A stretch of DNA of 64,000 nt from an uncultured Marinobacter sp. (GTDB lineage: Bacteria > Pseudomonadota > Gammaproteobacteria > Pseudomonadales > Oleiphilaceae): positions 1,116,001 through 1,180,000 of the forward strand of contig NZ_CAMYMK010000002.1 in NCBI RefSeq assembly GCF_947259545.1, read 5' to 3'. Below are positions 28,012 to 37,776 of the stretch, one piece after another. The number at the start of each line of letters is the position of its first letter. The first letter of the stretch is position 1. The translations under genes and the position numbers were made by a program. The notes beneath the pieces were generated by a model, which had not been told where the DNA came from, made no database searches, and saw only the letters and a program-made list of their open reading frames with translations.

Positions 28012-30936
28012 ATGGCTGCAGTGATCGACAACGCAACCCATCCGGCTTTTGAGAAGCTTCGCAGTCACCGGATTGGCACTCTGAACCTGACCGTTGAAGA
28101 GTATCGTCATCGCAAGACCGGCGCGCGGCACCTGCACATGGCGGCAGACAACGACGAAAATGTGTTCTTTGTAGCCCTGCGCACCTTTCCGATGGACTCC
28201 ACCGGTGTGGCCCATGTCCTGGAGCATACCGCATTGTGCGGTAGTGAGCGGTATCCGGTGCGGGATCCCTTTTTCATGATGATCCGGCGCTCCCTCAACA
28301 CCTTCATGAACGCGTTCACCAGCAGCGACTGGACGGCCTATCCGTTCGCCAGCATGAACCGCAAGGATTTCGATAACCTGCTTTCGGTATATCTGGATTC
28401 GGTGTTCTTTTCCAAACTGGATCCCCTGGATTTCGCCCAGGAAGGGCACCGCCTGGAGTTCGATAAGCCCGAGGACCCCGGTACGGACCTGGTCTATCGC
28501 GGTGTGGTGTACAACGAAATGAAGGGGGCCATGAGTTCGCCAACTTCCCAGCTGTGGCAGAACCTGTCCAGCCATCTGTTCCAGACCACTACTTATCACT
28601 ACAACAGTGGCGGCGAACCGGACCATATTGTCGACCTGAGTTACGACGATCTGGTGAAGTTCTACCGTCACCACTATCACCCAAGCAACGCGATCTTTGC
28701 CACCTACGGCAATATTCCGGCTCATGAGCACCATGAGCGTTTCGAGAGTCTGGCGCTGAATCGGTTTGACCGTCAGGACATTGAACTGCCGGTCAGGGAT
28801 GAAAAGCGCATGTTTGCGCCGGTTCGGGTTGAGCAGGGGTACGCCATAAGTGAAGGAGAAGACACTGACAACAAGACCCATATAGTCATGGGCTGGTTGC
28901 TGGGTCACAGCTTTGACCTGCAGGAGAACCTGGAAGGTCAGCTGCTCTCGGCGGTGTTGCTGGAGAACAGTGCCTCGCCACTGATGCGGGCCCTGGAAAC
29001 CACCGATATTGGTCACGCGCCATCCCCCATGTGCGGGCTGGAGGACTCCAACCGTGAAATGACCTTTGTCTGCGGCATTGAGGGCACGGAGCCGGAGCAG
29101 CAAAAGGCGTTGGAGGAACTGATCGAAGGGACTCTGCGCAAAGTGGCGGAAGAGGGCGTCAGTGAAGAACGCCTTGAAGCGATCCTCCACCAGCTGGAGC
29201 TGCATCAGCGTGAGATTGCCGGTGATCAGTTCCCCTATGGGTTGCAGCTGATTATGCAGGCCATTTCCCCCATGGTTCACGGTGGTGATCCGGTGGAGCT
29301 GTTGGACCTGGAGCCGGTACTGGCGGATATGCGTGAGAAAATCCGCAATCCCCGGTATGTGCCGGACCTGATCCGCAGGAAGCTGCTGGAGAACCCGCAT
29401 CGTGTAACACTGACCCTGCGCCCCGATGACAAGCTTGAAAGCCGCCGTCAGCAGGCTATCCGTGAAGCGCTGGCGCGTCGGAAGGCCACGCTGACTGATG
29501 AAGAGGTCAAACAGATTGTGAATCGTGCCCAGGCACTGGAAGAGCGTCAGCAGCGCAAGGATGACGATTCGATTCTGCCGAAAGTGGATCTGACCGACGT
29601 GCCCCTGCAGATGCCGGAGCCGGAATGCCGGTATGAAGGTGACATTGGTGCAACGGTCTATGCCCGCGGTACCAATGGACTGGTCTACGAGCAGGTCGTC
29701 TTGCCGGTACCTGACCTGACCGAAGACGAGCTGTTGCTGCTGCCTTACTACACCACGCTGATCCCGGAGGTGGGTTGTGGTGAGCTGGATTATCTGCAAA
29801 TGCAGGATCGTATTTCGGCGGAATCCGGCGGTATCGGCGCGTCGTTCTCCGCGAAAGGCCGCATCGATGATGTCCAGGACCTGTCCGGCTACCTGATCTT
29901 CAACGGTAAAGCCCTGGCTCGCAATCGTACCGAACTGACCCGCTTGCTGAGTGATGTCTTCCATGGCGCCCGCTTTGACGAGACCGAGCGGGTGCGTGAG
30001 TTGATTGCCCAGATCCGTGCCCGCCGTGAGCAGGCGGTGACCGGCAGTGGTCACGCTCTCGCCATGGGGGCGGCTTCCCAGGGAATGAGTCCGGGCGCCT
30101 GGTTGTCGTTCCGTATTGGTGGTCTGGAGGCGATACGTGGCACCAAGACGTTGGATAAAGCCCTGAACGATCCCGAGGAGCTGGAAGCGTTCTGCAGCAA
30201 ACTGGCGGCATTGCATCGCAAGATCCAGAGGCAATCGCGACAGTTTTTGGTGATTGGTGAAGATGAGCAGCTCAGTCCGATGCTGGACGATCTGAAGGCA
30301 AGCTGGCAGGCGGTCGAGTCGACGGAGTCCGGGGGCTGGAAGATGGCTCCGGTTAATTACACCACGCGCCAGGCCTGGCTCACGTCTACCCAGGTGAATT
30401 TCTGTGCCAAGGCGTACAGAACGGTCGCAGTGGATCACGAAGATGCCCCGGCGTTGACTGTGTTGGGCGGCTTCCTGCGTAACGGTTATCTGCACCGGGC
30501 GATTCGCGAGAAGGGCGGAGCCTACGGTGGTGGTGCCGGTCAGGACAGCGTCAACGGTACCTTCCGGTTTTTCTCCTACCGCGATCCGCGGCTGGCCGAG
30601 ACCCTGGAAGATTTTGACAGCGCTCTGACCTGGCTTCAGGAAGCGGACCATGACCCCCAGGAGCTGGAAGAGTCCATCCTCGGGGTGATTGGTCAGCTGG
30701 ATCGTCCCCGCTCGCCGGCGGGTGCGGCAAGGCATGCCTTCCATAACCAGTTGTTTGGCCGCACCCCGGAGCAGCGTGCCAGGTTCCGGGAGCGTGTGTT
30801 GGCAGTGACGCTGGAGGATCTGAAACGGGTGGCACGCCAGTGGCTGGTGCCGGAGAATGCCAGTACCGCCGTGGTGACCAGCCCGGAAAACCGCCAGGTG
30901 GCGGAGGAACTGGAGCTGGAAATCCAGGAACTATAA
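28012..30936 (+). CDS. PreP-like M16C metalloprotease
   Basis: 974 aa, insulinase family subgroup M16C. The inverted zinc motif HxxEH is H68-V-L-E71-H72, followed by TALCGSERYPVRDPFF typical of presequence protease. The substrate-clamping second half contains KGGAYGGGAG near residue 850. The length and single-chain four-domain layout fit PreP/Cym1, which degrades unfolded peptides. No signal peptide is visible, so it should act in the cytoplasm. A very long antisense open frame across it is a codon-bias shadow. Confidence 0.92.
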   Translation: MAAVIDNATHPAFEKLRSHRIGTLNLTVEEYRHRKTGARHLHMAADNDENVFFVALRTFPMDSTGVAHVLEHTALCGSERYPVRDPFFMMIRRSLNTFMNAFTSSDWTAYPFASMNRKDFDNLLSVYLDSVFFSKLDPLDFAQEGHRLEFDKPEDPGTDLVYRGVVYNEMKGAMSSPTSQLWQNLSSHLFQTTTYHYNSGGEPDHIVDLSYDDLVKFYRHHYHPSNAIFATYGNIPAHEHHERFESLALNRFDRQDIELPVRDEKRMFAPVRVEQGYAISEGEDTDNKTHIVMGWLLGHSFDLQENLEGQLLSAVLLENSASPLMRALETTDIGHAPSPMCGLEDSNREMTFVCGIEGTEPEQQKALEELIEGTLRKVAEEGVSEERLEAILHQLELHQREIAGDQFPYGLQLIMQAISPMVHGGDPVELLDLEPVLADMREKIRNPRYVPDLIRRKLLENPHRVTLTLRPDDKLESRRQQAIREALARRKATLTDEEVKQIVNRAQALEERQQRKDDDSILPKVDLTDVPLQMPEPECRYEGDIGATVYARGTNGLVYEQVVLPVPDLTEDELLLLPYYTTLIPEVGCGELDYLQMQDRISAESGGIGASFSAKGRIDDVQDLSGYLIFNGKALARNRTELTRLLSDVFHGARFDETERVRELIAQIRARREQAVTGSGHALAMGAASQGMSPGAWLSFRIGGLEAIRGTKTLDKALNDPEELEAFCSKLAALHRKIQRQSRQFLVIGEDEQLSPMLDDLKASWQAVESTESGGWKMAPVNYTTRQAWLTSTQVNFCAKAYRTVAVDHEDAPALTVLGGFLRNGYLHRAIREKGGAYGGGAGQDSVNGTFRFFSYRDPRLAETLEDFDSALTWLQEADHDPQELEESILGVIGQLDRPRSPAGAARHAFHNQLFGRTPEQRARFRERVLAVTLEDLKRVARQWLVPENASTAVVTSPENRQVAEELELEIQEL

Positions 30937-30946
30937 GGCGTGGGAG

Positions 30947-30978
30947 CCGGGACAGTGCTTATCAGGGCGCTGTCCCGG
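30947..30978 (+). terminator. Hairpin after the M16C gene
   Basis: CCGGGACAG (30947-30955) pairs with CTGTCCCGG (30970-30978). It lies between the convergent ends of the protease gene and ppsR. No T-run follows on either strand, so it may be a 3'-end stabiliser or weak terminator. Confidence 0.45.
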
Positions 30979-31001
30979 TGATTGTTCGCCTGATCAGGGC
31001 C

Positions 31002-31817
31002 TTACCGGTTGCGCTTAAGTCCGGTGGCGACCATGATTCGGGTGGAAATTTCCTCGACAGAGTAAGCCGTGGTATTCAGGTAGGGAATCCGCTCCCTCCG
31101 GTACATCAACTCAATCTCTTCGATTTCGTGCATGCACTGCTTCATTGAGGAGTAGCGCGAATTCGGACGCCGTTCGTTGCGTATGGTGGCCAGTCTCTCC
31201 GGCTCGATGGTGAGCCCGAAAATCTTTTCCTTATAAGGCTTCAGTGCCGACGGCATCTGCTGATCGTCCAGGTCTTCCTCGGTGATCGGGTAGTTTGCGG
31301 CTTTGACGCCGTATTGCAGGGCCAGGTAGAGGCAGGTTGGTGTTTTGCCACTGCGGGAGGCGCCCACCAGGATCAGATCAGCCTCATCGTAATAACGTGT
31401 CCGGGCTCCGTCATCGTTGTCGAGGGCAAAGTTAACCGCCTCGATGCGACGTTCGTAATTACCCGCGTTGTTAATGGAGTGGGATTTGCCCACGGTATAG
31501 GATGAGGAAGATTGTAATTCCTGCTCCAGAGGGTTCAGGAAGGTACCAAAGATGTCTACCATGAAGCCGTCCGCATCCGAGATGATCCCGCGGATGTCGC
31601 TGTCAACGATGGTGTCGAACACCAGCGGTCGGCTCTGATCGGTTTCTGAGGCCTTGTTGATGCGTTTGACCATATCCCGGGCCTTGTCCGCATCGTCAAT
31701 GTAGGGCACGGTTACTTTTTCGAAATCAATTTTTTCAAATTGGGCCAGAAGGCTGTTGCCGAGGGCTTCGGCGGTCAGGCCGGTACCGTCGGAAATAAAG
31801 AAAGCAGTTCGTTTCAT
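31002..31817 (-). CDS. ppsR: PEP synthase regulatory kinase/phosphorylase
   Basis: DUF299 protein of 271 aa. It inactivates phosphoenolpyruvate synthase by ADP-dependent threonine phosphorylation and reactivates it by Pi-dependent phosphorolysis. The P-loop-like motif GASRSGKT is at residues 152-159. The N-terminal [15 protein letters not shown] and late YRRERIPYL segments are typical. It is divergent from ppsA, its target, with about 120 bases between them. This pairing makes the PpsA-specific role much more likely than the PPDK-specific one. Confidence 0.94.
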   Translation of the reverse strand: MKRTAFFISDGTGLTAEALGNSLLAQFEKIDFEKVTVPYIDDADKARDMVKRINKASETDQSRPLVFDTIVDSDIRGIISDADGFMVDIFGTFLNPLEQELQSSSSYTVGKSHSINNAGNYERRIEAVNFALDNDDGARTRYYDEADLILVGASRSGKTPTCLYLALQYGVKAANYPITEEDLDDQQMPSALKPYKEKIFGLTIEPERLATIRNERRPNSRYSSMKQCMHEIEEIELMYRRERIPYLNTTAYSVEEISTRIMVATGLKRNR

Positions 31818-31941
31818 GGTGTGTAATCCTACTCCGGATTCGACGGGTTCCCTAGGTAATTGCCGCAGGTTACAGTATCATACACGCCCAGTTCGAGACT
31901 GCGCAGCGCAGAATGCTCTAATGAATCAAGGGAGACGTGCT

Positions 31942-34314
31942 TTGGAAGATTACATTATCTGGTTTGATCACCTGGGAATGTCCGATGTTGACCGGGTAGG
32001 GGGAAAGAATGCCTCTCTCGGAGAAATGATCAGTAATCTTGCCAATGCAGGTGTTACCGTTCCGGGTGGCTTTGCAACCACGGCCCATGCCTACCGGGAA
32101 TTCCTGGCGACCGACGGACTGAAGGACAAGATCGATCAGGCTCTTGATGAGCTGGATATCAACGATGTGAACGAACTGGCCAGAGTGGGTTCCCGTATTC
32201 GCCAGTGGGTAATCGACACACCGTTTCCGGAAGTGCTCGATAACGCCCTGAAAGAAGCCTACTCCAACCTGCGGGATGGCAATGACCAGATGGCTGTCGC
32301 CGTGCGTTCCTCCGCCACGGCGGAAGATCTGCCGGATGCGTCGTTTGCTGGCCAGCAGGAGACTTTCCTGAATGTGGTGGGTCTCGAGCAGGTACGCACC
32401 TCCGTCAAGGAAGTGTTCGCCTCGCTGTTTAATGACCGCGCCATTTCCTATCGGGTTCACCACGGGTTCGATCATAAGCTGGTGGCATTGTCCGCCGGCA
32501 TCCAGAAGATGGTACGCAGTGAAACTGCAGCCAGTGGCGTAATGTTTACTCTGGATACCGAATCCGGCTTCCGCGATGTAGTGTTTGTCACCGCTTCCTA
32601 TGGTCTCGGTGAAACCGTGGTTCAGGGCGCCGTTAACCCGGATGAATTCTATGTCCACAAGCCAACCCTTGAGGCTGGTCGTCCGGCGGTGCTGCGTCGC
32701 AACCTGGGAAGCAAGGCCATCAAGATGGTCTACCATTCCAGCCCCGGCGAAGGCCAGTTCGTTGAGACCGTGAAGGTTGAGCAGGAAGATCGTAACCGCT
32801 TCTGTATTAACGACGCGGAAGTGGAAGAATTGGCCAAACAGGCCATGATCATCGAAAAGCATTACCAGCGCCCGATGGATATCGAATGGGCCAAGGATGG
32901 TGACGACGGCCGGATCTACATCGTTCAGGCCCGTCCTGAAACCGTCAAGAGCCGTGCGGCCGCCAACGTCATGGAACGTTACCTGTTGAACGAGACCGGC
33001 AAGGTGCTGGTGGAAGGCCGTAGTATCGGTCACAAGATTGGTAGCGGCCCTGTCAAGATTGTCGAAAGTATCAACGAAATGGATCGGGTCCAGCCGGGTG
33101 ATGTTCTGGTCACGGATATGACCGACCCTGACTGGGAACCGGTCATGAAGCGCGCCTCCGCCATCGTCACCGACCGTGGCGGCCGTACCTGTCACGCTGC
33201 CATTATTGCCCGTGAACTGGGTATTCCGGCGGTGGTTGGCTGTGGTGATGCCACGGAACTGCTGAAAGATGGCCAGGAAGTGACCGTATCCTGTGCTGAG
33301 GGCGATACTGGCATGATTTATGAGGGCGCCCTGGACTTTGAGTTGCGGGAAAATACCGTGGACTCCATGCCCAATATTCCGTTCAAGATCATGATGAACG
33401 TGGGCAACCCGGATCGGGCGTTTGATTTCCAGGCGCTGCCCAACGAGGGGGTTGGCCTGGCTCGCCTGGAATTTATTATTAACCGGATGATTGGCGTTCA
33501 CCCCAAGGCTTTGCTCAATTTTGACGGCCTGCCACGGGACATCAAGCAGACGGTCGAAAAGCGCATTTCCGGCTATCCGTCCCCGGTCGATTTCTACATC
33601 GACAAGCTGGTTGAAGGTATCTCCACTCTGGCGGCGGCGTTTGCGCCCAAGAAGGTTATCGTGCGTCTTTCGGACTTCAAGTCCAACGAATACGCCAACC
33701 TGATCGGTGGCACGCTGTATGAGCCGGATGAAGAAAACCCGATGCTGGGCTTCCGCGGTGCTTCCCGCTACATTTCCGAGACTTTCCGGGACTGTTTTGA
33801 ACTGGAATGCCGCGCACTCCAGAAAGTACGGAATGACATGGGGCTGACCAACGTTGAGGTCATGGTGCCGTTTGTTCGTACCGTTGGGGAAGCTGAGCAG
33901 GTGGTGAGCCTGCTGGCCGAGAACGGCCTGAAACGCGGCGAAAATGGCCTGCGGGTGATCATGATGTGTGAGCTCCCGGCTAACGCGATTCTGGCTGAGC
34001 AGTTCCTGGAGCATTTCGACGGTTTCTCCATCGGCTCCAATGACCTGACCCAGCTCACCCTGGGGCTGGACCGGGATTCCGGTATCATTGCGCATCTGTT
34101 CGACGAGCGGAACGACGCCGTCAAGGCATTGCTGTCCAACGCGATTCAGGCCTGCAAGAAAGCCAACAAGTACATTGGCATTTGCGGTCAGGGTCCGTCG
34201 GATCACCCCGATTTGGCCAAGTGGCTGATGGATCAGGGTATTGATACCGTGTCCCTGAACCCGGATTCGGTACTGGATACCTGGTTCTTCCTGGCCGACG
34301 AAAAGATCGACTGA
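31942..34314 (+). CDS. ppsA: Phosphoenolpyruvate synthase
   Basis: Converts pyruvate, ATP and water to PEP, AMP and phosphate for gluconeogenesis. I prefer the start TTG 31942: AAGGGAGA lies about 7 bases before it and the product begins (M)[12 protein letters not shown], like other PpsA proteins, giving 790 aa. ATG 31921 would add seven residues. The ATP-grasp domain includes [10 protein letters not shown] near residue 20 and [15 protein letters not shown]. The swivelling phosphohistidine domain has GGRTCHAA with catalytic His418. The C-terminal PEP/pyruvate domain has [13 protein letters not shown]. The divergent ppsR encodes its regulator. Confidence 0.95.
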   Translation: MEDYIIWFDHLGMSDVDRVGGKNASLGEMISNLANAGVTVPGGFATTAHAYREFLATDGLKDKIDQALDELDINDVNELARVGSRIRQWVIDTPFPEVLDNALKEAYSNLRDGNDQMAVAVRSSATAEDLPDASFAGQQETFLNVVGLEQVRTSVKEVFASLFNDRAISYRVHHGFDHKLVALSAGIQKMVRSETAASGVMFTLDTESGFRDVVFVTASYGLGETVVQGAVNPDEFYVHKPTLEAGRPAVLRRNLGSKAIKMVYHSSPGEGQFVETVKVEQEDRNRFCINDAEVEELAKQAMIIEKHYQRPMDIEWAKDGDDGRIYIVQARPETVKSRAAANVMERYLLNETGKVLVEGRSIGHKIGSGPVKIVESINEMDRVQPGDVLVTDMTDPDWEPVMKRASAIVTDRGGRTCHAAIIARELGIPAVVGCGDATELLKDGQEVTVSCAEGDTGMIYEGALDFELRENTVDSMPNIPFKIMMNVGNPDRAFDFQALPNEGVGLARLEFIINRMIGVHPKALLNFDGLPRDIKQTVEKRISGYPSPVDFYIDKLVEGISTLAAAFAPKKVIVRLSDFKSNEYANLIGGTLYEPDEENPMLGFRGASRYISETFRDCFELECRALQKVRNDMGLTNVEVMVPFVRTVGEAEQVVSLLAENGLKRGENGLRVIMMCELPANAILAEQFLEHFDGFSIGSNDLTQLTLGLDRDSGIIAHLFDERNDAVKALLSNAIQACKKANKYIGICGQGPSDHPDLAKWLMDQGIDTVSLNPDSVLDTWFFLADEKID

Positions 34315-34344
34315 ATTCATTTCCAGGATAAGGAGAGCGACAAC

Positions 34345-34824
34345 GTGGCAAACATTATTACCCCCGACCTGTGTGACGAGTTTCCGGAAGTGAAGGTCGC
34401 CGAACCCGGCTTCAATAACTACGGAGGCATCAAGGCCTTTGGTGGTGAGATCGTGACCGTTAAGTGCTTTGAGGACAATTCGGTGGTCAAGGAGCAGGTG
34501 GGGCTGCCCGGTGAGGGCCGGGTGATGGTTGTCGATGGTGGCGGTTCAAAACGCCATGCCTTACTGGGTGATATGTTGGCGGAAAAAGCTGCGAGCAACG
34601 GCTGGGCGGGTCTGATTATCTATGGCTGCGTTCGTGACGTGGATGAGATTGGCAACACCGATCTGGGTGTCCAGGCGCTGGATACCTATCCCCGCAAGAG
34701 CGAGAAGCGTGGCCTTGGCGACCTGAATGTGCCGGTGACCTTTCACGGGGTAACCTTCCAGCCGGGGCAATTCGTTTATGCTGACAACAACGGCATCATC
34801 GTATCGGAGAAGCCGTTGGTCTGA
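34345..34824 (+). CDS. rraA: Regulator of RNase E activity A
   Basis: 159 aa trimeric protein of the RraA/menG-like fold that binds RNase E and reduces RNA processing. Start GTG 34345 follows AAGGAGAG. Typical segments are [36 protein letters not shown] and [13 protein letters not shown]. It is 30 bases after ppsA and could be partly co-transcribed. The RNase E gene lies about 3.4 kb away in this window, on the other strand. Confidence 0.93.
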   Translation: MANIITPDLCDEFPEVKVAEPGFNNYGGIKAFGGEIVTVKCFEDNSVVKEQVGLPGEGRVMVVDGGGSKRHALLGDMLAEKAASNGWAGLIIYGCVRDVDEIGNTDLGVQALDTYPRKSEKRGLGDLNVPVTFHGVTFQPGQFVYADNNGIIVSEKPLV

Positions 34825-34847
34825 CCTTCGGTTTTCCCGGTACAAAC

Positions 34848-34880
34848 AAAAACGGCGGCCAATTGGCCGCCGTTTTTTAT
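34848..34880. terminator. Bidirectional terminator between rraA and the PilZ gene
   Basis: AACGGCGGCC-AATT-GGCCGCCGTT-type perfect palindrome (34851-34874) with T-run on the plus side and an A-run on the other. It can end both rraA and the convergent PilZ-domain gene, whose stop lies two bases beyond. Confidence 0.9.
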
Positions 34881-34881
34881 T

Positions 34882-35172
34882 TCAGCGAGTCACTTCGCTG
34901 ATGGTTGTTCCCAGAAGAAACCCGTCTCCCTCAGGCTCACATCGGACTACTTCGCACACGGTTTCCAGGGGAGGGAACTGGTCGCCGGAAGGGTGGAGAA
35001 TGGTGTGAAGCTCTTCCCCAACCGCAACGGCGCGGTCAACATACAGTTGCATGCCAGCGGCGCTCAGGTCACGGCATATGCCAGTGAATGTCTCGCCGCT
35101 GGTGTCTGTAATTTTGATCTCCGAATTCACCTGCATGCGATGGAAATCGCGCTTTTCCGAGTAGTCCTTCAT
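34882..35172 (-). CDS. PilZ-domain protein
   Basis: A single-domain 96-aa PilZ protein. The c-di-GMP-binding signature is partly visible: KRDFHRMQV (R-x3-R) and DLSAAGMQL (D-x-S-x2-G). Both key elements are present, so binding is likely. It lies 4 bases downstream of the SH3/coiled-coil gene on the same strand. It is not the type IV pilus PilZ itself. The output is not evident. Confidence 0.85.
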   Translation of the reverse strand: MKDYSEKRDFHRMQVNSEIKITDTSGETFTGICRDLSAAGMQLYVDRAVAVGEELHTILHPSGDQFPPLETVCEVVRCEPEGDGFLLGTTISEVTR

Positions 35173-35176
35173 AGGT

Positions 35177-35848
35177 TCAGGCCCAGTTATCTGTTTTTCT
35201 TGTGGGTTTTAGCATCGGAATAATGAGGGCCAGAAGGACCCCGCCCAGTACCAGCGCTGCGCCAAGCAGCATGAAGTCGGATTCTTTGCTGGCCTCCAGC
35301 CGTTCGTTTTCGGCCGTCAACACTTCCAGGTCATTGCGGAGTTTCTGATTTTCTTCTCGCAGTTCGCGATTTCGCCGTTGGATGTTAAGCGAATCGGAAG
35401 AAACTTCCTTGACCCTTCTGAGTTCTTCCTGAAGCTCTTCAGAACGGTTGGAAAGCGAGGATTCGGCACTGCGAAGTTCGTCACGTTCAGCGGTGACAGT
35501 GCTGAGCTGCTCTCTGGCTTCATTGAGTTCGCTGCGAGCGGCCTCCAACTGGCGGGTGGCGCGCTCCAGAAGGTCGCGGGCGATGGGGCTGTCGCTCAGG
35601 TACTGTTTGGACACCCATCCCTCATTGCCTTTGGGTGTCCTTACCTTGGTAAAGTTCTCGTTGGAGGTGTCGAGCACCTCCAGTGGTGTGCCGCTGGGCA
35701 GGGCGTTTTCGATGATTCGGTATTGGGTGCCAGGGCCTGAGCGAACTGGCAAATACAGCTGGTCGTCCACGTATGCGGTCCTCGCCTGGGCTACCGCCAC
35801 AGAGGAAACGACAATTAGAATACTGAGAATAAAGCGGATGAACGTCAC
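35177..35848 (-). CDS. SH3-domain, coiled-coil membrane protein (YgiM/TIGR04211-like)
   Basis: 223 aa. A signal peptide spans residues 1-22 (…SSVAVAQA). A bacterial SH3 domain covers about 25-88 (YLPVRSGPGTQYRII, then a GNEGWVSKQYL segment). A coiled coil follows from ~90 to 188, then a C-terminal transmembrane helix at ~192-212 and a basic cytoplasmic end. This is the layout of the YgiM-like SH3 family, placing the SH3 domain in the periplasm, perhaps near peptidoglycan. Function is unknown. It is coupled to the PilZ gene. Confidence 0.87.
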   Translation of the reverse strand: MTFIRFILSILIVVSSVAVAQARTAYVDDQLYLPVRSGPGTQYRIIENALPSGTPLEVLDTSNENFTKVRTPKGNEGWVSKQYLSDSPIARDLLERATRQLEAARSELNEAREQLSTVTAERDELRSAESSLSNRSEELQEELRRVKEVSSDSLNIQRRNRELREENQKLRNDLEVLTAENERLEASKESDFMLLGAALVLGGVLLALIIPMLKPTRKTDNWA

Positions 35849-35972
35849 GGATTATATTTCCTGAGTTTTGCGATGGTCGGACAGTCAGCGTTTAAAGACG
35901 CAATTTTGTCACAGCTTCCCCGGTGTTCAAGCAACGTATTATTACAATACGCTCATGGACCCCTGTCGCGGT

Positions 35973-36272
35973 TCAGGGCAGGACGGCCTTGAACGGCTTG
36001 ACGGTGACTTTCTGGTAAACACCCGCGTCTACGTACGGGTCAGCGTCTGCCCAGTGCTGTGCAGCCTCCAGGGAGTCGAACTCGGCGATCACAAGACTGC
36101 CGGTAAAGCCGGCTTCGCCGGGTTCCGGAGTGTCCAGGGCAGGATGAGGTCCGGCTACCAACAGCCGCCCCTCGGCCTTGAGCGCCTGAAGACGTTCAAT
36201 GTGTGCGGGGCGGGCGGTTTGCCGCAGCGGCAGGCTGTTATCGACGTCCTCGCTGATAATGGCGTAGTACAT
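35973..36272 (-). CDS. YciI family protein
   Basis: 99 aa from ATG 36272 ([10 protein letters not shown]). It has the ferredoxin-like dimeric fold of YciI, with the conserved histidine-aspartate pair region ([11 protein letters not shown]) and the GPHP block (VAGPHPALD). No defined reaction is known for most members. It is divergent from the PHP phosphoesterase, with 87 bases between the starts, a neighbour relation I also know from Pseudomonas-like genomes. Confidence 0.88.
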   Translation of the reverse strand: MYYAIISEDVDNSLPLRQTARPAHIERLQALKAEGRLLVAGPHPALDTPEPGEAGFTGSLVIAEFDSLEAAQHWADADPYVDAGVYQKVTVKPFKAVLP

Positions 36273-36359
36273 GAAAGTCTCCGGGACATTGTGTGATACA
36301 GGCAATGGCTTGACTGGTACACTGCCTGTCAGAATTTCATATTAGCTTCAGGAATTTTT

Positions 36360-37229
36360 GTGACTATACCCCAAGAATCTTCGTTCTGCATTGACCTGCA
36401 CTGCCACAGCACGGCATCGGATGGTGCCCTGGCGCCGGCTGAGGTGGTTTGCAGGGCCGTCGAAAAGGGTGTCACCCACCTGGCGTTGACTGACCATGAC
36501 ACCATTGAAGGTCTGCCGGAAGCGCAAGTCGCGGCGGATACCTCCGGAATTACACTGATCAGTGGCACCGAGCTGTCCTGCCTCTGGAAAACCCAGACCA
36601 TTCATGTGGTTGGCCTTGATTTTGACCGTAACAATGGGGCTTTTGTGGAGGCGCTCGCCCGTCAGCATGAGAATCGCTGGGCCCGGGCGCGGATGATTGA
36701 TGAGCGCCTTCACAAAGTTGGCGTCCCTGATTTGCTGGGCAAGGCCACCGACAAAGCCGGTGGTGATGTGCCGGGACGGCCCCACTTTGCCCGGGTGTTG
36801 GTGGAAGAAGGCAAAGTGAAGGACTCGGCACAGGCATTCAAGCGTTATCTGGGAGCCGGTAAGCCCGGAGATGTAAAGGCCTTTTGGCCGGAGCTATCGG
36901 AAGTTGTCCGGTGGATCACTGATGCTGGCGGAGTTGCGGTATTGGCCCATCCACGCAAATACCGGATGACGGCTACCAAGCTGCGCAATCTGGTTCACGA
37001 TTTCATAAGGGCCGGGGGGCGTTCGATTGAGGTATCAACCTCCGGCCAATCCAGTGGTGATCTGGGATTTCTGGCGGAGCTGTGCCGCCGGCAGGAGTTG
37101 CTGGCCTCCCAGGGAAGCGATTTCCATTTCCCGGGGGCGCCCTGGTGTGAGCTGGGCAATATCATGAAAATGCCAGACGGGCTGGAGCCGGTCTGGCATC
37201 ATTTCAGGCAACCTGCAGGGCGCGCTTAG
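36360..37229 (+). CDS. PHP-domain phosphoesterase (RNase AM / YciV-like)
   Basis: 289 aa, start GTG 36360. The PHP metal-site motif is DLHCHSTASDG near residues 12-22, with further His/Asp ligands in ALTDHDTIEG, ISGTELSC, VLAHPRKY and GSDFHFPG. This matches the YciV/TrpH family, which hydrolyses 3',5'-nucleoside bisphosphates and removes 5' nucleotides from RNA. Its stop lies one base from the stop of the convergent YecA-like gene. Confidence 0.9.
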   Translation: MTIPQESSFCIDLHCHSTASDGALAPAEVVCRAVEKGVTHLALTDHDTIEGLPEAQVAADTSGITLISGTELSCLWKTQTIHVVGLDFDRNNGAFVEALARQHENRWARARMIDERLHKVGVPDLLGKATDKAGGDVPGRPHFARVLVEEGKVKDSAQAFKRYLGAGKPGDVKAFWPELSEVVRWITDAGGVAVLAHPRKYRMTATKLRNLVHDFIRAGGRSIEVSTSGQSSGDLGFLAELCRRQELLASQGSDFHFPGAPWCELGNIMKMPDGLEPVWHHFRQPAGRA

Positions 37230-37230
37230 T

Positions 37231-37773
37231 CTAATCGGGCGCGTGAAAGAGCAGGTACAGGTCGGTCAGTGAATCCGGAATAGCATCCGCCATCTGTCGG
37301 GACAGCTTGTCGCTATTACGGACATTCTGGAAGTCCTCATCCTCGAACAGGCCGGACAAAGTCAGCATTGGCACCAGGAGGTCAGCGGTTTCATCTTCGC
37401 CCCCGGCCTGCAGCCATTCATCTTCTCGCTCCAGGAAGGTGTCGACGAACCCGGCGCACCAGTTTTCCAGTGCGTTCATTGGGTCGCCGTCCTCTGGTTC
37501 GGGGAGCTCAAGGGGCTGTCCCATGTCCAGGGAATGAGCCATGTCCTTTGTCAGCTGGTGGACGCAGTGGCTGAATATCTCCGGTACCTGACCGCCGGGA
37601 AGCTCGTCGCTTCCCGTGGCCAGACGGAAGATTTCTTCCGCCGACAGTTCAACCGGTCCGACAACGCTGGCGCAAACCACTCCGTGAAGCCCGAAGAAAT
37701 CCAGGGCATCGTCGCCCCAGGGTTCCGCGAACAGAATATCTTCCAGTGCTTCAATATCCGAATTGGATAGCAT
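37231..37773 (-). CDS. YecA/YgfB (UPF0149) family protein
   Basis: 180-aa acidic protein. Conserved are ALDFFGLHGVVCASVV near residue 25 and WCAGFVDTFLEREDEW near residue 107, which mark the UPF0149 helical family. There is no C-terminal SEC-C zinc motif, so it is of the short YgfB-like type. It lies 3 bases after rne on the same strand and might be read from the rne transcript. Confidence 0.82.
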   Translation of the reverse strand: MLSNSDIEALEDILFAEPWGDDALDFFGLHGVVCASVVGPVELSAEEIFRLATGSDELPGGQVPEIFSHCVHQLTKDMAHSLDMGQPLELPEPEDGDPMNALENWCAGFVDTFLEREDEWLQAGGEDETADLLVPMLTLSGLFEDEDFQNVRNSDKLSRQMADAIPDSLTDLYLLFHAPD

Positions 37774-37776
37774 GCC

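Noticed and set aside
27970..30744. 924-residue open frame on the minus strand
   Set aside because: It lies wholly antisense to the M16C protease, whose zinc motif and full-length match are clear. It has no recognisable domain; the opening comes from codon bias.
31918..34320. 800-residue open frame on the minus strand
   Set aside because: Antisense shadow of ppsA. No family resemblance and no ribosome site.
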